DNA of 64,000 nt from Enterococcus plantarum (GTDB lineage Bacteria > Bacillota > Bacilli > Lactobacillales > Enterococcaceae), in assembly GCF_001730295.1 (NCBI RefSeq), contig NZ_MIKA01000004.1, positions 41,994 through 105,993 on the forward strand. Reading direction: 5' to 3'. Of the stretch, positions 55,950 to 64,000 are shown in pieces. Made by a program: the position numbers and the translations under genes. The stretch's first letter is position 1. Every line of letters begins with the position of its first letter. The notes beneath the pieces were generated by a model, which saw only the letters and a list, made by a program, of their open reading frames with translations, was not told the DNA's origin and did no database searches.

Positions 55950-57302
55950 TTATCTCATTGTGACAAATTCTTCTGAACCTGTCGGGTGGATGGCTACTGT
56001 ATTGTCAAAGTCTTTCTTCGTAGCACCCATTTTTATAGCTACTGCAAATCCTTGCAGCATTTCGTCCACACCTAAACCGATTCCGTGTAGTCCAACGATT
56101 TTTTCCTCTTCCCCAACACACACTAACTTCATATCACATTTTTGGCGATACTCCCCTAGTGCAAAATACATTGGTGTAAATGTTGAGCTGTATATTTTGA
56201 TATTTTCAGTACCATATTTTTCTTTTGCTTGTGCTTCTGTTAGTCCAACAGTCGCAATTGTTGGATGAGTAAAGACAACTGTAGGGATTGTTTCATAATC
56301 CAAATATTCATTTTCTTTTCCATTAAATAAACGTTCGGATAATCTTCTTCCTGCAGCAATAGCAACTGGTGTCAAATCTATTTTTCCAATCACATCTCCT
56401 ACTGCATAAACGCCAGCCTGTGTTGAATTTTGGAACTTATCAACCTTCACATAGCCTTTATCCGACAATTCAATGTGGGTATTTTCTAATCCTAAATTAT
56501 CTGTATTTGGTTGGCGACCAGTTCCGAAAACAATACTGTCTGCCGTAATTTTAGTCCCATTTTCAAAGGTAATCACTAATTCTCCAGACTCAAGTTTTTC
56601 AATTGAATGAGGTATTGAATTCGGATAAATGTGCATTCCATCTTCAAGGTAATGTTCAACTACTTTTTCAGATAGCATATCATCAAAATCTCGCAATGGC
56701 CGTTCTTTTCTAAATGCCCAGTGAGTTTCCGCACCTAATCCATGAATAGTTCCAGCAAGTTCAGCTGCGATATAGCCCGCACCAATAAATACAACTCGTT
56801 TTGGTAGTTCTTCTAAAGCAAAGAAACCGTTAGAATCTATCGCGTATTCCTCACCAGGAATGCCTAATTTTTTAGGTCGTCCGCCTGTAGCAATCAAAAT
56901 ATGAGGTGCTGTATACTTTTCACCACCGGCTTCAATTGTATGATCATCAATAAATGTAGCGTACTCAGCTAAAACCTCTACTTTGTTACTATCTAATCCA
57001 CGGTAATAAGCCGCATGTAAGTTATCAATATACGCTTCACGATTTTCAACAAGCTTCTTAAAGCTGAAGCCTTTTACTTCTACATCCATTCCGTACCCTT
57101 GTGTATCGCGTTTTACCATTTCCATCATTGAGCTTGCTTGCCACATGACTTTTTTAGGTACACAGCCCACATTGACACATGTTCCACCGATATCACTAGC
57201 TTCAATTAGTAATACTTTAGCGCCATACATACCGGCACGATTAGCAGAAGCAATTCCTCCACTCCCACCACCGATGACGATATAATCATATTCTTTTGAC
57301 AT
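55950..57302 (-). CDS. gor: Glutathione-disulfide reductase
   Basis: 450 residues. FAD loop [17 protein letters not shown], redox pair [18 protein letters not shown] domain [21 protein letters not shown] with downstream basic residues ([11 protein letters not shown]) for NADPH, and the catalytic HPTGSEEFV at the end. Keeps glutathione reduced. Monocistronic. Confidence 0.95.
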   Translation of the reverse strand: MSKEYDYIVIGGGSGGIASANRAGMYGAKVLLIEASDIGGTCVNVGCVPKKVMWQASSMMEMVKRDTQGYGMDVEVKGFSFKKLVENREAYIDNLHAAYYRGLDSNKVEVLAEYATFIDDHTIEAGGEKYTAPHILIATGGRPKKLGIPGEEYAIDSNGFFALEELPKRVVFIGAGYIAAELAGTIHGLGAETHWAFRKERPLRDFDDMLSEKVVEHYLEDGMHIYPNSIPHSIEKLESGELVITFENGTKITADSIVFGTGRQPNTDNLGLENTHIELSDKGYVKVDKFQNSTQAGVYAVGDVIGKIDLTPVAIAAGRRLSERLFNGKENEYLDYETIPTVVFTHPTIATVGLTEAQAKEKYGTENIKIYSSTFTPMYFALGEYRQKCDMKLVCVGEEEKIVGLHGIGLGVDEMLQGFAVAIKMGATKKDFDNTVAIHPTGSEEFVTMR

Positions 57303-57366
57303 AGTTACTTATCCTCCTTGCAATGAAAGGGATAAGCTGTAATAGCGAATCCCTCAATCATAGTAT

Positions 57367-58608
57367 TTATTTTTTCTTACGAATCATATCACCAACAGCC
57401 ACTGGTTTTTCAACTGGCATCGTTAAAATCATCATTGGATTTGGTGCTCGATCAATCGACTCGTCCTCTTCATTATACATAACTTCTACTGTTTGATGGA
57501 AGTGATTGAACCCAGGACCGTAAAATTCAATTTCATCACCCACACTAAAATGATTTCTTTGGCGAATTGTTGCGACTTTTGTTTCAGAATCGTATGCCAT
57601 AACTTCCCCGATAAATTTGTATTGAGGGATCTTGCGGCGTTCTCCAAATAATTGTTCTTCATCCGTCGGTACATGATAATAAAAACCAGTTGAAAGTTCT
57701 CTTTGTGCCACTTTCCAGAGTTCATCGATCCATTCTTGTTTGCATTCATAATTTTCAGGATCTTCCATATAGGTATCTACTGCTTTTTTGTACACATTTG
57801 CTACAGTTGAAACGTAGTGGATTGATTTCATCCGTCCTTCTATTTTAAAACTATCGACACCATTTTGAATCAACTCTGGAATATGCTGAATCATCGCCAT
57901 ATCCACTGCACTCATTGAAAATTCTTCTTCAACTTCGCCTTTATCTGTTAAACTTGTACGTTCAGCACCAAAAGGCATATCATAAAGCTCATATTTCCAG
58001 CGGCAAGATTGTGAACAACCGCCGCGGTTTGCATCCCGCATCGACATGTGGTTAGATAACGTACATCTACCTGAGTAAGAAATACACATCGCTCCATGGA
58101 TAAAGGCTTCTATCTCAACATCCGTATTTTTACGGATTTCTGCCACTTCGTCCATCGATACTTCACGCGCCAAAACAACACGTTCTAATCCTTCATTTTT
58201 CCAAAATTCCAGTGTTTCATAGTTGGTAGCTGAAGCTTGTGTAGACAAATGGATTGGTAAGCCCGGTGCTTCCGCTGCACAAATTTCAATCAAAGCCGGA
58301 TCAGATACGATTACTGCAGAAATACCAACATCGCGAATTTCTCTGAAAAAGGCCCCTGCTCCTTCTTGATTACCTTCATGCGTGACCATATTTGCTGCCA
58401 CATAAACTTTCGCTCCATGTTCATTAGCGAATGCTACGCCTTCAATCATATCTTCTTTTGTGAAATTACCTGCTCGGCTGCGTAAACCATAAGCATTTCC
58501 GCCGATATATACCGCATCTGCACCGTAATGAATGGCTGTTTTTAGTTTTTCTAGCGTCCCTGCTGGTGCTAAGACCTCAGGACGCTTCAATGTTCGTTCG
58601 TTTGTCAT
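57367..58608 (-). CDS. Peptidase U32 family protein (TrhP2/YrrO-like)
   Basis: 413 residues. U32 signature EAFIHGAMCISYSGRCTLSN (near residue 170) and Cys cluster RGGCSQSCRWKYEL for a Fe-S cluster, then a C-terminal beta domain (VGDEIEFYGPGFN). Bacillus YrrN/YrrO take part in tRNA 5-hydroxyuridine formation (TrhP), not proteolysis. The partner gene is 13 bp upstream. Confidence 0.92.
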   Translation of the reverse strand: MTNERTLKRPEVLAPAGTLEKLKTAIHYGADAVYIGGNAYGLRSRAGNFTKEDMIEGVAFANEHGAKVYVAANMVTHEGNQEGAGAFFREIRDVGISAVIVSDPALIEICAAEAPGLPIHLSTQASATNYETLEFWKNEGLERVVLAREVSMDEVAEIRKNTDVEIEAFIHGAMCISYSGRCTLSNHMSMRDANRGGCSQSCRWKYELYDMPFGAERTSLTDKGEVEEEFSMSAVDMAMIQHIPELIQNGVDSFKIEGRMKSIHYVSTVANVYKKAVDTYMEDPENYECKQEWIDELWKVAQRELSTGFYYHVPTDEEQLFGERRKIPQYKFIGEVMAYDSETKVATIRQRNHFSVGDEIEFYGPGFNHFHQTVEVMYNEEDESIDRAPNPMMILTMPVEKPVAVGDMIRKKK

Positions 58609-58621
58609 GTGTTTTTTCTCC

Positions 58622-59542
58622 TTATTTTATCTCGTCTGGATCCAAATCAAAGAATCCGATATCTAACCCACGATTTTCTGGGTGAAGGGTCTCAATTTGT
58701 TCAATCGCTTTTTGTGCTTGCTCACTGGACCAAATACCTGATTCTAGTTTTTCTCTAGCTTCTACGAACAATTTAGCAACTTTCACAAAGTTTTCTCCTG
58801 GCGCGTAGATCCCGTCAAGCTTCCACTTTGTGTAATGATGTCCATGAAGCTTGTCCAGTTCACCTATTAAGTTCACATCATTATCTGCAAATATATGTGT
58901 ACCGTGACTATCTTCATAAATTGAATAGTGTGTCTCTTCTTTTTTAGGTTCTGATATGAATAAACCTCGCTCTTTACCAGTTGATTCATCATTTTTAGTA
59001 AAATTATAGTAGTTTTGTAGTAAGGGGCGCTTTGATTGATGGATGCATGTAGCACCATACACAAGAACTTCAGCTGGAACCATCAAGTTATCCTTCATTG
59101 CTTTCATCTCTTCAAAAGGAACTTCTCGTGCCAATACTGCACCAATTGCTCCACGCTTTGCCCAAAAATTGATTTGGCGAGAGCTCGTCACTAAGGTTTC
59201 ACCATCGTAAATATAGGGAATACCGATTCCATCACGCTGCATCACAAAGACAACCCCTGGATCACCGACTGTTATTTGATCCACTTTTATGTCCTCCAAA
59301 AATGATAAATATTCTGGAACTTTCTTCATTTTTTCAGGATGCATGATCCCATTTAATGCCACCGTCACTTTTTTACCGGCTTCATGTGCTTTTTCAGTAA
59401 TAGTTCGCTGTTCTTCACGTGAAAAAGACGTCGGCAAGCGCAATCCAAACATCTCTTCTCCAATATATAGCGTGTCAATACCGGCTGCTAATAATGCCTC
59501 CGCTTGATCAATAGATTCAGCAGTCGCAATAACTTCAATCAT
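58622..59542 (-). CDS. Peptidase U32 family protein (TrhP1/YrrN-like)
   Basis: 306 residues. ATG 59542 follows AAAGGAGGACACAAT; the frame from 59626 is leader sequence. Motifs: ATAESIDQAEALLAAGIDTLYI, HEAGKKVTVALNG, AEVLVYGATCIHQSKR with one Cys in place of the U32 pair, and GIYAPGENFV. Shorter than its partner. First gene of the pair. The leader upstream (59543-59760) holds several hairpins. Confidence 0.9.
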   Translation of the reverse strand: MIEVIATAESIDQAEALLAAGIDTLYIGEEMFGLRLPTSFSREEQRTITEKAHEAGKKVTVALNGIMHPEKMKKVPEYLSFLEDIKVDQITVGDPGVVFVMQRDGIGIPYIYDGETLVTSSRQINFWAKRGAIGAVLAREVPFEEMKAMKDNLMVPAEVLVYGATCIHQSKRPLLQNYYNFTKNDESTGKERGLFISEPKKEETHYSIYEDSHGTHIFADNDVNLIGELDKLHGHHYTKWKLDGIYAPGENFVKVAKLFVEAREKLESGIWSSEQAQKAIEQIETLHPENRGLDIGFFDLDPDEIK

Positions 59543-59860
59543 ATTGTGTCCTCCTTTAAAAGCTGTATGAGCATGTTCAGCTCTGACTGGAAAATAGGAA
59601 AAATTGAGGGTGGCGCTCTCTGCCACAATCCATTTTTATCTTTTTCCTGAGGAGCTAGCTCATAAAGCTAGATAATTTAAAAGCTTGATCACTCTGTTCG
59701 TTTATGAACAAACTTGTTTAAAAATAATATGTTTATCTTTTTACACAGTCTTCTAACAACTGTTTTATAGTAGCACAGGTTCACAAACATTCCAATAGTC
59801 ACTCTTTATTTTACCGCTTATTTTTCACAAAATAAAGACTATTGATTTATAGTTATCAAC
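59543..59860 (-). other. Structured leader region of the U32 operon
   Basis: No gene. On the minus strand: TGTTC/GAACA, CTAGCT/AGCTAG, GTGGC/GCCAC followed by CAATTTTT, and AGCTG/CAGCT just before the ribosome-binding site. Possible attenuator; no known riboswitch recognised. Confidence 0.35.
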
Positions 59861-59862
59861 AC

Positions 59863-59900
59863 AAAAACTGTGCAAAACAGATTCGTTTTGCACAGTTTTT
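59863..59900 (-). terminator. Intrinsic terminator of ctsR-clpC
   Basis: AAAAACTGTGCAAAAC, loop, GTTTTGCACAGTTTTT; symmetric. Confidence 0.9.
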
Positions 59901-59904
59901 ATGA

Positions 59905-62394
59905 TTAAATTGTTTGTAATACTTGTTCAGGTTTAGGTGATTTAACATTCAACGTTATTTTACCTTTACTGGCACCAATAGTTACTTTATCACCTAGATG
60001 GATTTGACCAGAAAGTAATGCTTCACTTAAACGATCCTCAACCTCTTTTTGCAATGCTCGACGAATTGGTCGTGCTCCATACTCTGGATCAAATCCAACT
60101 TTTCCAATCACTTCAATAGCCGCTGCGGTGATTTTCACATTAACGTCTTGCTCTTTCAATCGTTGAACGATCGATTTACTCATGATTTTTACGATTTCAT
60201 GAATTTCTTCTTGATCCAATGAACGGAAGACAACTGTTTCATCCACACGGTTCAAAAACTCAGGACGAAATGCTTTTTTCAATTCTTCCATAATTCGTTT
60301 TTGCATCGCATCGTAATCTTTTGTCAGATCTTTTACATTGAAACCGACATTTTTTTCTTCACGAATCGCCGTTGCTCCGATATTTGATGTCATGATCAAA
60401 ATCGTATTTCTAAAGTCAACTTTACGTCCTTTAGAATCCGTTAAATGACCATCGTCTAATACTTGTAATAGAATATTAAAGACATCTGGATGTGCTTTTT
60501 CTACTTCATCCAATAAAATGACAGAATAGGGTTTTTGACGGATTTTTTCGGTTAACTGACCGCCTTCTTCGTACCCTACATACCCTGGAGGAGAACCAAT
60601 TAAACGACTAGTGCTGTATTTTTCCATAAATTCAGACATATCTACTCGAACAAGAGCATCTTCACTACCAAACATTGTTTCAGCTAACGCTTTGGCAAGC
60701 TCGGTTTTACCCACACCTGTTGGGCCTAAAAACATAAATGAACCAATTGGTCTATCAGGGTCTTTCAAGCCGCTGCGGGCTCTACGGATGGCACGTGATA
60801 CGGCTTTAACAGCCTCATCTTGACCAACTACTCGATGATGGAGAATACTTTCTAATTCAAGTAATCGATCACTTTCTTTCTTTTCTAACTGCTGTAGTGG
60901 AACACCCGTCCATTGTGAAACAACATTCGCAACATCTTGTTCTGTTACCTGATTGGCATATCCAGAAGCTTCTTTTTGTTCTAATAATAGAATATTTTCC
61001 AATTTGCGGGCTAGTTTTTTCTCTTTTTGGCGTAGTCTTGCTGCACTTTCAAACGACTGTGACTGAATGGCTTCTTCTTTTTCTTGAACTAAACCAGCAA
61101 TCTCCACGCGTAAATTATTGATTTCAGAAGGTTCATCCGCTAAATCTAGACGAACTTTAGCTGAAGACTCATCCATTAGATCAATTGCTTTATCTGGCAA
61201 CTGGCGAGAGTTAATGTAACGCACAGATAATTGAACTGCTGCATGTAATGCATCATCTGTGATTTCCACACCATGGTGTTCTTCATAACGAGAACGTAAC
61301 CCTTTTAAAATTTCTTCAGCTTCTTCTGCAGTCGGTTCATCCACTTGTACACGAGCAAAACGACGCTCCAACGCTGAATCTTTTTCAATATATTTTTGGT
61401 ATTCATCCAATGTTGTTGCACCAATCGTTTGCAATTCTCCTCTTGCAAGTGCTGGTTTTAAAATATTTGATGCATCAATTGCACCTTCTGCACCACCGGC
61501 ACCGATCAAGGTATGCAATTCATCGATAAACAAAATTACTTCTCCGTCTTGATAAATTTCATCGATTACTTTCTTTAAACGATCTTCAAATTCACCACGA
61601 TATTTGGTACCAGCAACTAAAGCGCCCATATCCAACATCATCAAGCGTTTTTCCAGCATATCTTCAGGAACTTCACCATTCACAATTTTTTGAGCCAGCC
61701 CTTCAGCAATTGCAGTCTTACCCACACCAGGCTCACCAACTAAAACAGGATTGTTCTTTGTACGGCGACTTAGAATTTGGATCAAACGTCTAACCTCTTG
61801 TGAACGTCCAACCACTGGATCTAAATCTTTTTCACGTGCCAATTTAGTTAAATCACGCGCCAAGGAATCTAAAGTTGGCGTTCCTTTTGGTGCAGCTTTT
61901 TGAGCTTGACTATTACGACGGCGTCCTACATTCCCACTCATTTGTGGATCTGTAACACCTATTTTTTTCATTAGCAATTGACGCATTTTAGATAAACTTA
62001 ACCCTAAATTCAATAAAATACGTGAAGCCAAGATATCTTCATCTCTTAATAACCCTAGCAAAATATGTTCTGTCCCAATATTTGGAGCACCTAAACGCTT
62101 CGCTTCATCACCTGCATAAGCAAATATTTGTTTTGCTCGAGGAGAATAAGGTAAATACGTACCTTTAGGATAAGCCTTAACAGTTCCATATCCAGTTAAG
62201 TGTTCAATTTCTTCACGAATATCGTTTTTATCTGCGTTTAACTGGCGTAATGACTTCCCTGCAATTCCATTTTGTTCTAACACTAATGCTAATAATAAGT
62301 GTTCTGAACCCACAGATTGATGCCTAAAATATTTTGCTTCTTCTTGTGCAATAGCTAGTACCGCCTTGGCACTTTCTGTAAATAATTCATCCAT
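59905..62394 (-). CDS. clpC: ATP-dependent Clp protease ATPase ClpC
   Basis: 829 residues. N-terminal repeat domain ([33 protein letters not shown]), first AAA with [15 protein letters not shown] and [11 protein letters not shown], a coiled middle UVR-like region (about 420-470), second AAA with [15 protein letters not shown] and [13 protein letters not shown], and the C-terminal D2-small. Unfolds proteins for ClpP. Starts four bases after ctsR. Confidence 0.97.
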   Translation of the reverse strand: MDELFTESAKAVLAIAQEEAKYFRHQSVGSEHLLLALVLEQNGIAGKSLRQLNADKNDIREEIEHLTGYGTVKAYPKGTYLPYSPRAKQIFAYAGDEAKRLGAPNIGTEHILLGLLRDEDILASRILLNLGLSLSKMRQLLMKKIGVTDPQMSGNVGRRRNSQAQKAAPKGTPTLDSLARDLTKLAREKDLDPVVGRSQEVRRLIQILSRRTKNNPVLVGEPGVGKTAIAEGLAQKIVNGEVPEDMLEKRLMMLDMGALVAGTKYRGEFEDRLKKVIDEIYQDGEVILFIDELHTLIGAGGAEGAIDASNILKPALARGELQTIGATTLDEYQKYIEKDSALERRFARVQVDEPTAEEAEEILKGLRSRYEEHHGVEITDDALHAAVQLSVRYINSRQLPDKAIDLMDESSAKVRLDLADEPSEINNLRVEIAGLVQEKEEAIQSQSFESAARLRQKEKKLARKLENILLLEQKEASGYANQVTEQDVANVVSQWTGVPLQQLEKKESDRLLELESILHHRVVGQDEAVKAVSRAIRRARSGLKDPDRPIGSFMFLGPTGVGKTELAKALAETMFGSEDALVRVDMSEFMEKYSTSRLIGSPPGYVGYEEGGQLTEKIRQKPYSVILLDEVEKAHPDVFNILLQVLDDGHLTDSKGRKVDFRNTILIMTSNIGATAIREEKNVGFNVKDLTKDYDAMQKRIMEELKKAFRPEFLNRVDETVVFRSLDQEEIHEIVKIMSKSIVQRLKEQDVNVKITAAAIEVIGKVGFDPEYGARPIRRALQKEVEDRLSEALLSGQIHLGDKVTIGASKGKITLNVKSPKPEQVLQTI

Positions 62395-62398
62395 TCTA

Positions 62399-62866
62399 TC
62401 ATTCCTCCTCGTAGCTCAAACGTTCTAAAAACGACTGCAACAATTGAGCACGTAAATATTCTTCATTTGGTCCTGCTTTACCTAAAACTGATTTTCCTAG
62501 AACAGATAACATCAGATTTCCTTCTCTTTTGCTGATTACATCTTCTTCATATAACTTTTGTACAAATGTCAGCGCATCTTTTTCTGAAAGTTCACTACCT
62601 GTGAATTGGGCAATTTGTTTTAGTAATTGATCACTATCAGAAATTTGAACTTTGGCGATTCTAATATATCCACCGCCCCCACGTTTACTTTCTACAGAAT
62701 AGCCACGTTGGATTGTAAAACGTGTGTTGATAACATAATTAATCTGGGAGGGAACACAATTGAATAAATGAGCCATTTCAGCTCTACGAATCTCAATCTT
62801 ACTACTTTCTTCAAGAATTTTTTTTAAATATGCTTCTATTAAATCCGAAGTATTTTGATTACTCAT
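62399..62866 (-). CDS. ctsR: Transcriptional repressor CtsR
   Basis: 155 residues. ATG 62866 has AAGGA eight bases before it; ATG 62875 is possible. Winged helix with FNCVPSQINYVINTRF and the Arg/Gly wing ESKRGGGGYIRI that senses heat. Represses clp genes. mcsA and mcsB, which in Bacillus lie between ctsR and clpC, are absent. Confidence 0.96.
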   Translation of the reverse strand: MSNQNTSDLIEAYLKKILEESSKIEIRRAEMAHLFNCVPSQINYVINTRFTIQRGYSVESKRGGGGYIRIAKVQISDSDQLLKQIAQFTGSELSEKDALTFVQKLYEEDVISKREGNLMLSVLGKSVLGKAGPNEEYLRAQLLQSFLERLSYEEE

Positions 62867-62882
62867 CACACTCATCCTTTTC

Positions 62883-62900
62883 CCTTGACTAATACTGACC
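62883..62900 (-). promoter_or_regulatory. CtsR operator
   Basis: Minus strand GGTCAGTATTAGTCAAGG matches the heptad direct repeat GGTCAAA-N3-RGTCAAA with few changes, just upstream of ctsR. Confidence 0.65.
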
Positions 62901-63028
62901 TTAATTATACATAACTTCAACTGTTTAATAAAGGAGAATGCCTAATTTGATAAGAAAAGATAAATAAATTTAGATAGCTAATTATTTAACCAAACAAAAA
63001 GAACAGAGTAATCACTCTGTTCTCTAAA

Positions 63029-63102
63029 TCGGGAAGACAGGATTCGAACCTGCGACCCCTTGGTCCCAAACCAAGTGCTCTACCAAGCTGAGCTACTTCC
63101 CG
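63029..63102 (-). tRNA. tRNA-Pro(TGG)
   Basis: Acceptor CGGGAAG/CTTCCCG, anticodon loop TTTGGGA with TGG. CCA not encoded. Confidence 0.96.
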
Positions 63103-63134
63103 TAGCTATAATAATAAAAAAAGACTAGACGCTT

Positions 63135-63186
63135 AAAAGGGACTAATTCTCTGAACCTTCTAATCCGTAGTCAAACATTTCAACTA
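63135..63186 (-). pseudogene. tRNA-Arg fragment
   Basis: The + strand text CTGAACCTTCTAATCCGTAGTC then AAACAT echoes the T-arm/anticodon half of the tRNA-Arg that starts at 63187, with several changes; the 5' half is missing. Confidence 0.45.
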
Positions 63187-63260
63187 TGCACCCAAAGGGA
63201 GTCGAACCCCTAACCTCTTGATTCGTAGTCAAGCACTCTATCCAGTTGAGCTATGGGTGC
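63187..63260 (-). tRNA. tRNA-Arg(ACG)
   Basis: Acceptor GCACCCA/TGGGTGC, anticodon ACG within CTTGACTACGAATCAAG. Confidence 0.96.
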
Positions 63261-63357
63261 TAAAGCAAGGATCAAAGTCAGATGTGTTCATCTGCTTCGT
63301 ACTTGTCACATCTATTTTGTCAATTTTAGAATTGCCATTCATAGTGCTTCAAAGCAA

Positions 63358-63443
63358 TGCCGAGGACCGGAATCGAACCGGTACGGTGATCACTCACCGC
63401 AGGATTTTAAGTCCTGTGCGTCTGCCAGTTCCGCCACCCCGGC
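63358..63443 (-). tRNA. tRNA-Leu(TAA)
   Basis: 86 nt with a long variable arm (CGGTGAGTGATCACCG); anticodon TAA. Confidence 0.96.
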
Positions 63444-63458
63444 GTTTTGAAAAGGCTA

Positions 63459-63530
63459 AGCGGAAAACGGGGTTCGAACCCGCGACCCCCACCTTGGCAA
63501 GGTGGTGCTCTACCACTGAGCTATTTCCGC
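63459..63530 (-). tRNA. tRNA-Gly(GCC)
   Basis: Acceptor GCGGAAA/TTTCCGC; anticodon GCC in ACCTTGCCAAGGT. Confidence 0.96.
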
Positions 63531-63538
63531 AGTCTGGA

Positions 63539-63611
63539 TGCCGGCTAAAGGATTTGAACCCTCGACCCTCTGATTACAAATCAGATGCTCTACCAACTGA
63601 GCTAAGCCGGC
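63539..63611 (-). tRNA. tRNA-Thr(TGT)
   Basis: Acceptor GCCGGCT/AGCCGGC; anticodon TGT in TGATTTGTAATCA. Confidence 0.96.
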
Positions 63612-63646
63612 GTTATAATCGCCTAGTTATAAAACGAGACTAAAAA

Positions 63647-63728
63647 TGCGGGTGAAGGGACTTGAACCCCCACGCCGTAAGGCGCTAGATCCTAAATCTA
63701 GTGCGTCTGCCAATTCCGCCACACCCGC
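63647..63728 (-). tRNA. tRNA-Leu(TAG)
   Basis: 82 nt, long variable arm (GCGCCTTACGGCG); anticodon TAG. Confidence 0.96.
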
Positions 63729-63740
63729 AAAATATTTCTA

Positions 63741-63813
63741 TGAGCCGTGCAGGGCTCGAACCTGCGACCCTCTGATTAAAAGTCAGATGCTCTACCAACT
63801 GAGCTAACGGCTC
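63741..63813 (-). tRNA. tRNA-Lys(TTT)
   Basis: Acceptor GAGCCGT; anticodon TTT in TGACTTTTAATCA. Intact reference for the relic at 20489. Confidence 0.96.
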
Positions 63814-63819
63814 AAAAAA

Positions 63820-63892
63820 TGGAGGTTGACGGGATCGAACCGCCGACCCCCTGCTTGTAAGGCAGGTGCTCTCCCAGCTGAGCTAAACCTCC
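63820..63892 (-). tRNA. tRNA-Val(TAC)
   Basis: Acceptor GGAGGTT; anticodon TAC in TGCCTTACAAGCA. First tRNA after 5S. Confidence 0.96.
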
Positions 63893-63905
63893 AAGACAAC
63901 ACTTT

Positions 63906-64000
63906 AGCGTGGCGACGTCCTACTCTCACAAAGGGAAACCCTTCACTACAATCGGCGCTAAGAAGCTTAACTTCTGTGTTCGGCATGGGAACAGGTGTAT
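63906..64000 (-). rRNA. rrf: 5S ribosomal RNA (partial, 5' end outside window)
   Basis: The minus strand ends GGACGTCGCCACGC and contains the CCCATGCCGAACACAGAAGT core. It is the last rRNA of an rrn operon running into the window, followed by the tRNA block. Confidence 0.96.

Noticed and set aside
57486..57749. Short minus-strand frame inside the U32 gene
   Set aside because: Different frame of a recognisable gene with no signals of its own.
59600..59640. GAGGGTGGCGCTC as a T-box motif
   Set aside because: It lies on the plus strand, opposite to the only gene it could control, and lacks the ACCGCG part.
63218..63643. Plus-strand frame of 141 codons across the tRNA block
   Set aside because: It is the complement of tRNA genes and yields the artefact peptides often produced by such regions.

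Overview
The window looks like chromosomal DNA from an Enterococcus related to E. faecalis. It is AT-rich and low-GC Gram-positive. It carries WxL/DUF916 surface-protein cassettes, a ctsR-clpC pair without mcsA/mcsB, the flavin-based extracellular electron transfer (EET) locus, and modular intergenic palindromes that resemble the EFAR repeats of E. faecalis. Genus is inferred from gene content; species cannot be fixed from sequence alone.

Layout: 1-3446 (minus) holds a large surface protein (C-terminus outside the window) and an atypical winged-helix regulator. 3447-5700 is a lone tyrosine integrase flanked by repeats and a gene-poor AT-rich gap. 5822-11594 (plus) has a GIY-YIG/DUF4357-like protein, oleate hydratase, and a WxL, DUF916 and LPXTG-like surface cassette. 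11822-13939 (minus) is a MarR-controlled flavin-oxidoreductase operon. 14163-20382 has a dihydrouridine synthase, a DUF6287-type lipoprotein, an esterase/ROK-kinase operon and two AraC regulators. 20383-21062 is an eroded tract with a cre site, a tRNA-Lys-like relic and a sigma-like relic. 21062-24758 is a small degenerate element inserted in the 3' end of rpsI, carrying an ABC transporter, a small secreted peptide and a truncated integrase. 24709-34161 has rpsI-rplM, argG, argH, dps, a lipoprotein, gluconokinase, a prepilin peptidase, msrA and a nonsense-interrupted sugar-phosphate isomerase gene. 34208-41617 (minus) is rpoB-rpoC.

42547-45836 is the most interesting regulatory region: an 18-codon leader peptide rich in Tyr/Phe codons, followed by mutually exclusive RNA hairpins and an intrinsic terminator, sits before a three-gene ABC transporter of the TrpX/ABC.X1 family. 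46185-47376 has a zinc-ribbon protein and birA. 47490-55257 is the EET locus (dmkA, fmnB/apbE, pplA, ndh2, eetA, eetB, dmkB): Ndh2 passes NADH electrons to a demethylmenaquinone pool made with DmkA/DmkB, EetA/EetB are membrane partners, and FmnB flavinylates the two-domain lipoprotein PplA outside the membrane. The PplA signal peptide ends in a cAD1-like octapeptide. 55292-62866 has a small membrane protein, glutathione reductase, two U32 proteins, clpC and ctsR. 63029-64000 is a block of eight tRNA genes and the 3' part of a 5S rRNA, all on the minus strand.

The rest is mostly ordinary core genome. The accessory signals worth following are the attenuator, the rpsI element with its 40-bp palindrome and peptide, the integrase with its repeats, and the PplA pheromone-like peptide.
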